A stretch of 32,506 bases of DNA from PALSA-1006 sp036171275 (lineage in GTDB: Bacteria > Pseudomonadota > Gammaproteobacteria > Burkholderiales > Gallionellaceae). Under the pieces are notes generated by a model. That model worked only from the letters and a program-made list of their open reading frames with translations, was not told the DNA's origin and ran no database searches. The stretch's first letter is position 1. Every line of letters begins with the position of its first letter. Below, piece by piece: positions 8,764 through 15,529 of this stretch. The stretch is from NCBI GenBank assembly GCA_036171275.1, contig JAVHQT010000082.1:1-32506 (forward strand), read 5' to 3'. The position numbers and the translations under genes were made by a program.

Positions 8764-9581
8764 GTCAAATAGGCGAGCCAGAGTTTGCGCAAAGGCGTGA
8801 GTGAAACGCGTTCTTTTAATACGTGGCAACCGCTGGCAACGACTTCGTTTAGGGTTGCGCGATAGATCGCCGCCATAATGATGCCGGTGCGCTGGCTTTG
8901 CCGATCCACTGGCGGCAGTTGCTGAAAAGCTTGATCGTAAAAATGCTGCGCTCGTTCCACTTGGAATTGCATTAACGTTTGAAAAGCGTCGGTTTCGTGC
9001 GCATTCAAAATCGCTTGCGCCTCAACGCCAAATTGCGCAAGTTCATCTTGTGGCAGATAAATTCGCCCTCTGCGCGCATCCTCACCGACATCGCGAATAA
9101 TATTAGTCAACTGAAAAGCGATGCCTAAATCGTGGGCATATTTCAGCGTTTTACGATCGCTGTAGCCAAAAATTTCGGCGGCTAACAAGCCGACCACCGA
9201 GGCAACGCGATAGCAATACAATTGCAAGGCTTTGAAATCAGCATAGCGCACGTGTGCCAAATCCATTTCCATGCCGTCGATAATTTCTAGCAAATGTTCT
9301 TGCGCCAAATTAAATTGTTTGACCACCGGCACCAGCGCGATGGCAACTGGATGTTGCGGTTTTCCAGCATAGATTTCGGCGACTTGTCCACGCCACCATG
9401 CCAAGGTCAGGCGCGCCACATTGGCATCTGAGCACTCATCCACCACATCATCGACTTCGCGACAAAACGCATACAGGGCAGTAATCGCACGGCGTTTGTC
9501 GGCGGGTAAAAATAGGAAGCTATAGTAAAAACTCGAGCCACTTTTGGCTGCTTTGTCTTGGCAATATTGGTCAGGGGTCAT
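8748..9581 (-). CDS. hpnD: Presqualene diphosphate synthase HpnD
   Basis: HpnD condenses two farnesyl diphosphates into presqualene diphosphate. The protein (277 aa) opens MTPDQYCQDKAAKSGSSFYY, the standard start of the family. The first Asp-rich motif is FCREVDDVVDE and the second is NIIRDVGEDARRGRIYLPQ. Both are needed to bind diphosphate through Mg2+. ATG at 9581 fits the family start better than TTG at 9587 two codons earlier. It lies 95 nt downstream of hpnC and overlaps hpnE. Downstream hopanoid genes (squalene-hopene cyclase, hpnF) are not in this window. Confidence 0.95.
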   Translation of the reverse strand: MTPDQYCQDKAAKSGSSFYYSFLFLPADKRRAITALYAFCREVDDVVDECSDANVARLTLAWWRGQVAEIYAGKPQHPVAIALVPVVKQFNLAQEHLLEIIDGMEMDLAHVRYADFKALQLYCYRVASVVGLLAAEIFGYSDRKTLKYAHDLGIAFQLTNIIRDVGEDARRGRIYLPQDELAQFGVEAQAILNAHETDAFQTLMQFQVERAQHFYDQAFQQLPPVDRQSQRTGIIMAAIYRATLNEVVASGCHVLKERVSLTPLRKLWLAYLTWWRN

Positions 9582-9623
9582 GGTCAATTGAGTCCGCTTA
9601 AATCCGGGATTTAAAAATATTTA

Positions 9624-9652
9624 CAAAAAAATCATAATGTTAGTGATTTTTG
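9624..9652. repeat. Small A/T-rich inverted repeat between hpnC and hpnD
   Basis: AAAAATCA and TGATTTTT form a perfect 8-bp stem with a 9-nt spacer in the 95-nt hpnC-hpnD gap. With no GC pairs it is a weak hairpin. It could tune mRNA stability between the two cistrons or be chance in AT-rich sequence. Confidence 0.3.
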
Positions 9653-9676
9653 CAGAGGAGAAATGCGTTTCTCGGT

Positions 9677-10489
9677 TCAGGTAAACGCGCGCAATTTGAA
9701 CACCATTTTCAGCCAGTCTAAGGGCTTTAAAACCGGACGTTGCTCAAAAACATTGTAGCGCACGGTCTCAATTTTATTCAGAATTTCTAAGCCACCCAAA
9801 ATAATCAGCCGCATTTCTAGCCCAATTCGCCCAGTTAACCGCGTGCCGAGTGGTTTTCCACTGTGCATTAAAGTGCGGGCGCGTTGAATTTGAAACGCCA
9901 TCAGAGCTTGCCAAGCTGGATTATTTTGCTGGTTCTGAACGTCGATTTCCGTTACGCCAAAACTCGTCATTTCGGACTGAGGCAGATAAATGCGATCAAT
10001 CGCGAGGTCTTTTTGGACATCTTGCCAAAAGTTAATCAGCTGTAAACTGCTACAAATCGCATCCGAATACAGCAGGTTTTGCGGTGTTGCCTGACCATAT
10101 AAATGCAGCAAAATTCGCCCCACCGGATTGGCAGAGCGACGGCAATAATCGAACAGTTCGTCCGCATTTGCATAACGCTTTTTGACCAAATCTTGGCTAA
10201 ACGCATCCAGTAAATCATTAAACAATTGCACGGGAATTGCCGCTTGCAGAATCACTTTTTGCAACTCAACGAACAAGGGCGTCAGCGGTGCTTGCTGGGC
10301 AGAAATACGGTTTAATTCAGCACGAAAATCGTTTAATTTCGCCAAGCGTTCGGCATTGGAAAAATCACCTTCATCGGCAAAATCATCGGCTTGCCGGGCA
10401 AAATTGTAAACAACTTCGACAGCGTGACGCAGTCGTTTCGGCAGCAAAACTGACGCAACCGGAAAATTTTCATAATGCTTAACAGCCAT
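9677..10489 (-). CDS. hpnC: Hydroxysqualene synthase HpnC
   Basis: HpnC converts presqualene diphosphate to hydroxysqualene. The 270-aa protein begins MAVKHYENFPVASVLLPKRL, matching the HpnC start. The two Asp-rich motifs are NFARQADDFADEGD and NFWQDVQKDLAIDRIYLPQ, the second typical of HpnC rather than HpnD. It is the first gene of the squalene operon hpnC-hpnD-hpnE. A GAGGT sequence lies about 8 nt upstream of the ATG. The gap to tusA upstream (10490-10617) holds a repeat core and no obvious terminator, so read-through from the rhodanese-tusA pair is possible. Confidence 0.95.
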   Translation of the reverse strand: MAVKHYENFPVASVLLPKRLRHAVEVVYNFARQADDFADEGDFSNAERLAKLNDFRAELNRISAQQAPLTPLFVELQKVILQAAIPVQLFNDLLDAFSQDLVKKRYANADELFDYCRRSANPVGRILLHLYGQATPQNLLYSDAICSSLQLINFWQDVQKDLAIDRIYLPQSEMTSFGVTEIDVQNQQNNPAWQALMAFQIQRARTLMHSGKPLGTRLTGRIGLEMRLIILGGLEILNKIETVRYNVFEQRPVLKPLDWLKMVFKLRAFT

Positions 10490-10545
10490 GTTTTAAATAC
10501 CTCGGCAAGCACTGCATCAATAATCATACCGACCGATAGAATTTA

Positions 10546-10576
10546 GTAACCTATTGATTATTAAAGATTTTATTAA
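10546..10576 (+). repeat. Dispersed AT-rich repeat core, copy C
   Basis: GTAACCTATTGATTAT here is identical to the sequence at 737-752, and the following TTAAAGATTTTATT resembles the flank of the 17754 copy. It sits in the 128-nt gap between tusA and hpnC. Confidence 0.5.
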
Positions 10577-10617
10577 GGCAGCACAAAGATGACCATTCCG
10601 ATTGAATAGGGATTGCC

Positions 10618-10869
10618 TTAGGCTGCATTGTGACGACGGCGAATCACAAATTCAAATTCATCATCACACGTGACTGAAGCCAGCAATTCGTTGCCGGTCT
10701 GACGACAAAATACCGCAAAATCTTCTGGCGTTTTACGGTCGGTGGCGAGTACTTTCAAACACTCGCCACCTTGCATTTGCGCTAAAGATTTTTTGGCACG
10801 TAAAATCGGCAAGGGACAGACCAGCCCCCGCACATCTAGCACCTCACACGCTAAATCAAGCTTGGACAA
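10618..10869 (-). CDS. TusA-like sulfur carrier protein
   Basis: This is a small protein (83 aa from TTG at 10869) of the TusA/SirA family, which passes persulfide sulfur between proteins. The signature LDVRGLVCPLPILRAKKSL holds the sulfur-carrying Cys18 in the CPxP motif. The later GECLKVLATDRKTPEDFAVF is typical. I prefer TTG at 10869 because AAGGTGG lies about 8 nt upstream and the family starts there. The same frame can be extended to GTG at 10905, but the added residues have no family match. It overlaps the 3' end of the rhodanese gene by 14 nt, so translational coupling and a direct rhodanese-to-TusA sulfur relay are likely. Which TusA paralogue this is (tRNA thiolation or sulfur oxidation) cannot be told; no dsr or hdr genes are nearby. 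Confidence 0.9.
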   Translation of the reverse strand: MSKLDLACEVLDVRGLVCPLPILRAKKSLAQMQGGECLKVLATDRKTPEDFAVFCRQTGNELLASVTCDDEFEFVIRRRHNAA

Positions 10870-11176
10870 CGCTGCCACCTTGTTGCAGCCAAGCAGTAAT
10901 GCCACCCGATAAATTGTAAACCGAGCTTAACCCCTGATTGACCGCAAACGCCGCTGCTTGCGCCGATCGTCCCCCTAAATGGCAATAAAAAACGGTGGGA
11001 ATCGAGGCATCCAACTCGTGTATGCGCATGGGCAATAAATGCAAAGGCAACTTAATCGCACCCTGAATCACGCCTGTCGCCGTTTCTGCATCGGAACGTA
11101 CGTCCACTAAATTAATTTTGGACTTGGCTAACAGTGCAGGCAGTGCCGAAGAAGTGACTTCTTTAAAATTGCTCAT
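10856..11176 (-). CDS. Rhodanese-like sulfurtransferase
   Basis: This 106-aa single-domain rhodanese carries VDVRSDAETATGVIQGAIKLP early and the active loop FYCHLGGRSAQAA, with the persulfide-forming Cys65 in a CxxGxRS pattern. The end YNLSGGITAWLQQG is a standard rhodanese C-terminus. There is no signal peptide, so it is cytoplasmic. TTTAGGAAAATCC before the ATG gives a good Shine-Dalgarno (AGGA). It overlaps the downstream TusA-like gene. The sulfur donor (thiosulfate, cysteine desulfurase or other) is unknown. A 470-nt intergenic region upstream suggests its own promoter. Confidence 0.92.
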   Translation of the reverse strand: MSNFKEVTSSALPALLAKSKINLVDVRSDAETATGVIQGAIKLPLHLLPMRIHELDASIPTVFYCHLGGRSAQAAAFAVNQGLSSVYNLSGGITAWLQQGGSVVQA

Positions 11177-11644
11177 GGATTTTCCTAAATTTAATTGATC
11201 AATAAAAAAATTTTACGTTTTTTCAAGCACCCCAGACTGATGATGGATTCAAGTAGCCAGCACTAAAACTCAAGCCTAGCACCAGCTCTAAATAGGCTTT
11301 TAAGCACTCGCTACCTATTTAAATTGCCGACTATTATGCGGCAAAACTAATCGGCAAGGCAATCAAGGCTGCGGATTTTGAAAGCAAAAAATTTTGTAAG
11401 TATATGATTATTATGGTATTTTTAATCTATAAACTCAAGCCGATTCGACATTCCCGTTCTCTTGCGCACAGCTGCTTACTCAAATTTTCCGAACATCGCC
11501 AATACACCGACCTTGTCAGGCTGCGCCTGCCGCCCTGCAAATAAACGGAACGCGTGACGCGGATAAATATCAAATAAATCAATCACTTAAAATCACCCTT
11601 CAACAAGGTTCAACTGAGCGTGTTCTAGGACTCAGGGCGAATCG
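11177..11644. other. Intergenic region with repeats, no gene seen
   Basis: This gap separates the BaiN-like gene from the rhodanese gene, both on the minus strand. It contains an inverted repeat AAATAGG/CCTATTT near 11290-11330, an AT-rich core-like segment at 11398-11427, and the well preserved REP-like copy at 11569-11641. A minus-strand promoter for the rhodanese gene is likely within the first 60 nt, but I cannot assign hexamers with confidence. I see no credible open frame. Confidence 0.55.
11569..11641 (-). repeat. REP-like intergenic element, copy E
   Basis: Read on the minus strand this matches the plus strand at 17702-17772 in three ordered blocks: TTCGCCCTGAG (11/11), CCTTGTTGAAGGGTGA (15/16) and ATTGATTTATTT (12/12). 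The middle, between the first two blocks, differs. It starts just past the stop codon of the BaiN-like gene, the usual location of REP/BIME elements, where they can stabilise or attenuate mRNA. Confidence 0.75.
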
Positions 11645-12835
11645 TTACTGTCCTAAGGCCAGCGCTTGTCCGGCTGCCACTGCCGATGCCCACGCCCATT
11701 GAAAGTTATAGCCACCCAGTTGCCCAGTGACATCGACGACTTCGCCAATAAAATATAATCCTTTAAAATCAATAACTTCCATTGTTTTTGAGGATAGTGC
11801 TTGTGTATCCACACCGCCGCAGGTCACTTCAGCTTTAGCGTAACCCAAGGTGCCGCTGGGCGTAATCGTCCAATGATGCAACTGTGTTGCCAAAGCTAAC
11901 AACGCTTTTTCCGAATACTGGTTGAGCGCTTGATTTTCGGTGAATTGTTTGCACCAAACTTCGACAAAACGATGTGGCAAATACTGGCTAAGGAAATTAG
12001 TCAGCAACATTCGACTGCTGCGTTGCGCCGACAAAATTTCGCCTAAATGGTGTTCAGGCAGCAAGTCAATTTGCAGCACTTCTCCGGCTTGCCAATAAGA
12101 AGAAATTTGTAAAATGACCGGACCACTTAAACCGCGATGGGTAAATAATAGGTTTTCTTTAAAGCTTTGCTTACCACAGCGCACGCTAGCGGGCAGGGAA
12201 ATTCCGGCTAATTCAACGTAATTCGCCCAGTGTTCAGGGTGAACGCTAAGCGGCACCAGACCTGGATGAAGTGGTGTCATCGGCACCGAAAATTGTGCTG
12301 CGATTTGATAGCCCAAGGGTGAAGCACCGATTTTAGGAATGGATAAACCGCCCGTCGCAACCACTAAAGAGGCGGCACGAAACGTGCCACGCGTGCTACG
12401 AATTTGAAAAGTATGGCGGTGGCTAATTTCGGCAATGTCGCAGCACAGCACAATCTGTACGCCGTAGGCTGCGCATTCGCGTTTTAACAACTCAATAATC
12501 GCCGTGGATCCTTCATCACAAAATAACTGCCCTAAGGTTTTTTCGTGATAATGCAAGCCGTGTTTTTCCATTAAAGCAATGAAGTGCTGCGGGCTATAGC
12601 GTGCCAAAGCGGATCGGCAAAAATGCGGATTGTGCGATAGATAATTGTCTGGCTTGACGTGCAGATTGGTGAAATTACAGCGTCCGCCGCCCGAGATACG
12701 GATTTTTTCAGCCAACGTGGTTGCGTGATCCAACACAATAACCGAGCGACCGTGTTTTCCAGCTTCCAGCGCACACATTAAACCGGCTGCACCGGCGCCG
12801 ACAATCAGCACATCGGCTGTATTAAAGTCGCTCAT
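11645..12835 (-). CDS. BaiN/YhiN-family NAD(P)/FAD-dependent flavoprotein
   Basis: This 396-aa flavoprotein of the BaiN/YhiN (HI0933-like) family is usually annotated as an aminoacetone oxidase-like or NAD(P)/FAD-dependent oxidoreductase, and its physiological substrate is generally unknown. The N-terminal FAD site is VLIVGAGAAGLMCALEAGKHG. The family hallmarks KIRISGGGRCNFTN and LVVATGGLSIPKIGASPLGY follow. The C-terminus has LGYAKAEVTCGGVDTQAL and IGEVVDVTGQLGGYNFQWAW, which completes FAD binding. ATG at 12835 is 2 nt past the dnaQ stop. An in-frame extension to 12865 would overlap dnaQ without adding conserved sequence. It is probably co-transcribed with dnaQ. A REP-like element follows the stop codon. 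Confidence 0.9.
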   Translation of the reverse strand: MSDFNTADVLIVGAGAAGLMCALEAGKHGRSVIVLDHATTLAEKIRISGGGRCNFTNLHVKPDNYLSHNPHFCRSALARYSPQHFIALMEKHGLHYHEKTLGQLFCDEGSTAIIELLKRECAAYGVQIVLCCDIAEISHRHTFQIRSTRGTFRAASLVVATGGLSIPKIGASPLGYQIAAQFSVPMTPLHPGLVPLSVHPEHWANYVELAGISLPASVRCGKQSFKENLLFTHRGLSGPVILQISSYWQAGEVLQIDLLPEHHLGEILSAQRSSRMLLTNFLSQYLPHRFVEVWCKQFTENQALNQYSEKALLALATQLHHWTITPSGTLGYAKAEVTCGGVDTQALSSKTMEVIDFKGLYFIGEVVDVTGQLGGYNFQWAWASAVAAGQALALGQ

Positions 12836-12837
12836 CC

Positions 12838-13530
12838 TTAGGTTTCGAGTTGCCGCCACAGGCAAGTGCTTTTACTGGCTTTATCGAGCGCGTCAAGTTG
12901 CTCTTGATGCAGTGCAAGTTCGTCCGGTGTGGCCAGCAAAACACGCACGTTCATGTCACCCGAAAATTGCGCTGCATGGGCAGCGGCTTCGGCCGCCATA
13001 AAATCATCTCCAAGTAGGCTATCTTGTCCGCGCGTCATGGCAAAATATACCTCAGCAAGCAGTTCGGTATCCAGCAGCGCACCGTGTAAAGTGCGGTGCG
13101 AATTGTCGATTTGATAGCGTTCGCACAGCGCATTCAAGTTGTTGCGTTTGCCCGGATGCAGCTCTTTTGCCATTTTGAGCGTGTCAATCACCGGGTTGGT
13201 CAACACAGGCAAAGCCAGTTTATTCAGCTCCGCATTCAAAAAACCAATGTCAAAAGGCGCATTGTGAATAATCAATTCGGCATCCGCGATAAATGCCAAA
13301 AAAGACGGTGCGATGTCGGCAAATTTAGGTTCATTTTGCAAGCGATCAAGCGTCAAACCGTGAACTTTTGCCGCACCTTCGTCAATCTCGCGCTCGGGAT
13401 TAAGATAACGGTGAAAAGTCTGCTTGGTCACTTTTCGCCCCTCCAAAACAATCGCCGCCACTTCAATAATTCGGTGCCCAAGTTTCGGGTCGATACCCGT
13501 TGTTTCGGTGTCAAGTACGATTTTTCTCAT
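12838..13530 (-). CDS. dnaQ: DNA polymerase III epsilon subunit (3'-5' proofreading exonuclease)
   Basis: This DEDDh exonuclease proofreads for the replicative DNA polymerase III. Exo I is LDTETTG (D7, E9), Exo II is HNAPFDIGFLNAEL (D94), and Exo III is HGALLDTELLAEVY (H149, D154), so all five catalytic residues are present. RIIEVAAIVLEGRKVT and HRYLNPEREIDEGAAKVHGLT are typical of the proteobacterial enzyme. The length of 230 aa fits the family, including a C-terminal tail that tethers the alpha subunit. The ATG at 13530 has no clear Shine-Dalgarno. rnhA, the common neighbour, is absent. The BaiN-like gene follows directly downstream. Confidence 0.96.
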   Translation of the reverse strand: MRKIVLDTETTGIDPKLGHRIIEVAAIVLEGRKVTKQTFHRYLNPEREIDEGAAKVHGLTLDRLQNEPKFADIAPSFLAFIADAELIIHNAPFDIGFLNAELNKLALPVLTNPVIDTLKMAKELHPGKRNNLNALCERYQIDNSHRTLHGALLDTELLAEVYFAMTRGQDSLLGDDFMAAEAAAHAAQFSGDMNVRVLLATPDELALHQEQLDALDKASKSTCLWRQLET

Positions 13531-13596
13531 TTTATTTGGGATTTTTTTGGTTTATGTAATCAAGAAGCAGCGTATTTAACCTAGTGCTGCGTGCTG

Positions 13597-13683
13597 CCGT
13601 TCGTGGCGAGTCTGTCGAACCATAACGAAATACATGTTCAATCAATCAATTAATTAATTACCTAAAATCACGCGTTGACAAGG
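13597..13683 (-). repeat. REP-like intergenic element, copy F
   Basis: CCGTTCGTGG (13597-13606), GAACCATAACG and then an AATCAATCAATTAATTAATT stretch and GACAAGGCT follow in the same order as the reverse complement of the 17699-17876 copy. This copy lacks the hairpin block present there. It lies upstream of dnaQ and ompA, between divergent genes. Confidence 0.65.
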
Positions 13684-13700
13684 CTATCCTTAGCTAATCG

Positions 13701-13847
13701 TGGCGCGCTTCTGAACGCGCAGACAGGGCGCAGTGCGAACGAATAATTGAGTCTGCGTTTCTTTAGCGCATTGATTATAAGCAAAATAAGCGCTTAAGGC
13801 ACCGCGCATTATTTTTGGCATAGCATTCTGAAAAACCTTGCTATAAT
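13701..13847 (+). promoter_or_regulatory. ompA upstream region with extended -10 promoter
   Basis: TGCTATAAT (consensus TATAAT at 13842-13847, preceded by the extended -10 TGC) predicts transcription from about 13854, giving a leader near 70 nt. TTGGCA (13815-13820) is 21 nt away, too far for a normal -35 box, so this is best read as an extended -10 promoter. A GCGCG/CGCGC hairpin near 13703-13718 lies further upstream. Confidence 0.6.
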
Positions 13848-13922
13848 GATTTTATTCCGACTAGCTGCGTTTTGAGAGGTCGGCATTTTTTTGGATAACT
13901 TTTAAGCTGAGGTAATTTAAGT

Positions 13923-15152
13923 ATGAAAAAACTAAGTATCGGAACGATTTTATTGGGGGCTGCGTTGACCATAAACGCACAAGCCAGTGATTTCCAAGGC
14001 GCTTACGCAGGTTTGAATGTTGGCAACAACACGGCAAGCGCAAGAAGCAACGCAGACAAACAAAGCACTTACGGCGGTTTGCGTCTTGGTTATGGTTGGG
14101 ATATCAGCAATTTCTTGCTCGGTGCGGAAGGTTTTTATGACGCCCATTCAAGCGCTTACACCCAAGAAGCTGGCGGACTTGATGCCCGCTTGGCCTTGCC
14201 TTTGAATCGTTGGTTGCCCTATATCAAATTAGGCGTTTCCGCTGCTAAGCCCGGCAACTCAACTCACGGCGGTTTAGGCTTGGAATATAGCCTGACCGAT
14301 CGTTGGGCAGTCAACGCAGAATGGTCACAAGATAATTTAGACGTCAATAGCCCTTCTTATCGCAACAATAATTTGTCAATTGGTCTGCATTATTTGTATG
14401 GTGCAGCTGCCCGCTCCGCAGCGGCGGAACGTGCAGCGGCTGACAAAGCAGTGGCGGATCGTGCCGCAGCCGAACAAGCCACGGCTGATCGTGCCGCAGC
14501 CGAACGTGCTGCCACCGAACAAGCTGCTGCTGATAAAGCAGCCGCAGACCGTGCTGCTGCAGAAAAAGCGGAAGCCGATCGGATTGCCGCTGAAAAAGCA
14601 GCAGCTGAGCGTGCGGCTGCCTTAGCACAAATGACCGCGACTCAACGTGCTGCGGCAGAAAAAGCGGAAGCGGAACGTCTCGCTGCCGAAAAAGCAGCGG
14701 CCGAACGGGCGGCTGCGGAACGTGCTGCTAGCCAAGCGGCCACACAACCCCCTGCTGCACCCGCTTACAAAACCGTGATGCTGACTAAACCAATCACCTT
14801 GGAAGGAACTAGCTTCGCCAGTGGTTCTGCCTTGTTGAATCCCTCAGCAAATGTGCAATTGGATCAAGTGGTGGAATTTGCCAGTGTCAATAAAGAAGCC
14901 GATTTGACCATTACCGGTTACACCGATGACCGTGGCAATGCCCAGAAAAATAAAGCACTTTCTGCTGCCCGTGCTGAAGCAGTTAAAGCCTACCTAGTGA
15001 AAAAAGGCATCGCTGCTGAGCGCTTGACCACCCAGGGTGCCGCTGCAGCCAACCCTGTTGCCAGCAACGCCAGCGCTGAAGGCCGTGCAAAAAATCGCCG
15101 TGTTGAAATTAATTCGGTGTTGCATGAAGCTAGAAAAGTACTCGTTCAGTAA
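13923..15152 (+). CDS. OmpA-family outer-membrane protein with pentapeptide-repeat linker
   Basis: This 409-aa protein has four parts. A signal peptide (MKKLSIGTILLGAALTINAQA, cleaved near residue 21) is followed by a short OmpA-like beta-barrel (about 22-160), with alternating-residue strands and a closing LSIGLHYLYG. An Ala/Glu/Lys/Arg linker (161-282) is made of about 18 five-residue units. The C-terminal OmpA domain (about 290-398) has TITGYTDDRG (D335, D336), LSAARAEAVKAYL (R350) and KNRRVEI, the residues that bind peptidoglycan. It should anchor the outer membrane to the cell wall. The linker resembles TolA or IgA-protease Ala-rich rods and is longer than the Pro-rich hinge of classical OmpA. 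GAGG about 10 nt before the ATG is the likely Shine-Dalgarno. The gene is monocistronic, bounded by its own promoter and terminator. Confidence 0.9.
   Translation: MKKLSIGTILLGAALTINAQASDFQGAYAGLNVGNNTASARSNADKQSTYGGLRLGYGWDISNFLLGAEGFYDAHSSAYTQEAGGLDARLALPLNRWLPYIKLGVSAAKPGNSTHGGLGLEYSLTDRWAVNAEWSQDNLDVNSPSYRNNNLSIGLHYLYGAAARSAAAERAAADKAVADRAAAEQATADRAAAERAATEQAAADKAAADRAAAEKAEADRIAAEKAAAERAAALAQMTATQRAAAEKAEAERLAAEKAAAERAAAERAASQAATQPPAAPAYKTVMLTKPITLEGTSFASGSALLNPSANVQLDQVVEFASVNKEADLTITGYTDDRGNAQKNKALSAARAEAVKAYLVKKGIAAERLTTQGAAAANPVASNASAEGRAKNRRVEINSVLHEARKVLVQ
14418..14723 (+). repeat. 15-bp tandem repeats encoding AAAER/AAADK pentads
   Basis: Thirteen consecutive five-residue units of the form A-x-A-[ED]-[RKQ] (residues 166-230) are followed by a 12-residue break and five more (243-267). 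The DNA units are 15 bp with variable third bases, for example GCCGCAGCCGAACGT-like blocks. Such arrays can vary in number between strains by slippage. Confidence 0.85.
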
Positions 15153-15173
15153 TTTTTGAACGCTTGTTGAATC

Positions 15174-15199
15174 AAAAAGGCGGGTTTTCCCGCCTTTTT
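15174..15199 (+). terminator. Rho-independent terminator of ompA-family gene
   Basis: AAAAAGGCGGG (15174-15184), loop TTTT, then CCCGCCTTTTT (15189-15199) is a perfect 11-bp stem with a T-tract on the plus strand, 21 nt past the stop codon. The A-tract on the other side makes it potentially bidirectional. Confidence 0.95.
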
Positions 15200-15529
15200 G
15201 TTGTCTTGAATTTAACGACGGCGCGCTTTGCCACTGTAAATTTTAGTTGCCCTTGATTATCGAGAGGTAACCGGCGCAACCGGACAAATCAGCCGGTTTG
15301 AGCTAGCCGATAGAGACAGATTGGTATGCACACGCTAACGCGTGAAAACGAACTATTTGCTTTTTATGAATCAACACGCAGCGCAGACGCAATCAGGTCT
15401 GAACCCTATCTCTGCCACGGCTTCAAGCAGCGTATCCCTGTTATGATTCGGTCTTGCGCTTTCTTTTCAGGATTTAATTTAAATTTTTTTGTAACATCTT
15501 GATTTTATTGAGTTTTTTAGGATTTGATT
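15200..15529. other. Intergenic region with hairpins, no gene seen
   Basis: This stretch precedes the EF-hand membrane protein. It holds an AACCGG/CCGGTT inverted repeat (near 15285-15305) and CACGC/GCGTG (near 15343-15356), and ends in a very AT-rich 60 nt that probably includes the promoter. I compared it by memory with c-di-GMP-I, cobalamin and SAM riboswitch motifs and found no match. It could hold an untranslated leader or small RNA. Confidence 0.45.

Noticed and set aside
15222..15240. GCCACTG as part of a cobalamin riboswitch
   Set aside because: The rest of the B12-box consensus and the surrounding stems are absent.
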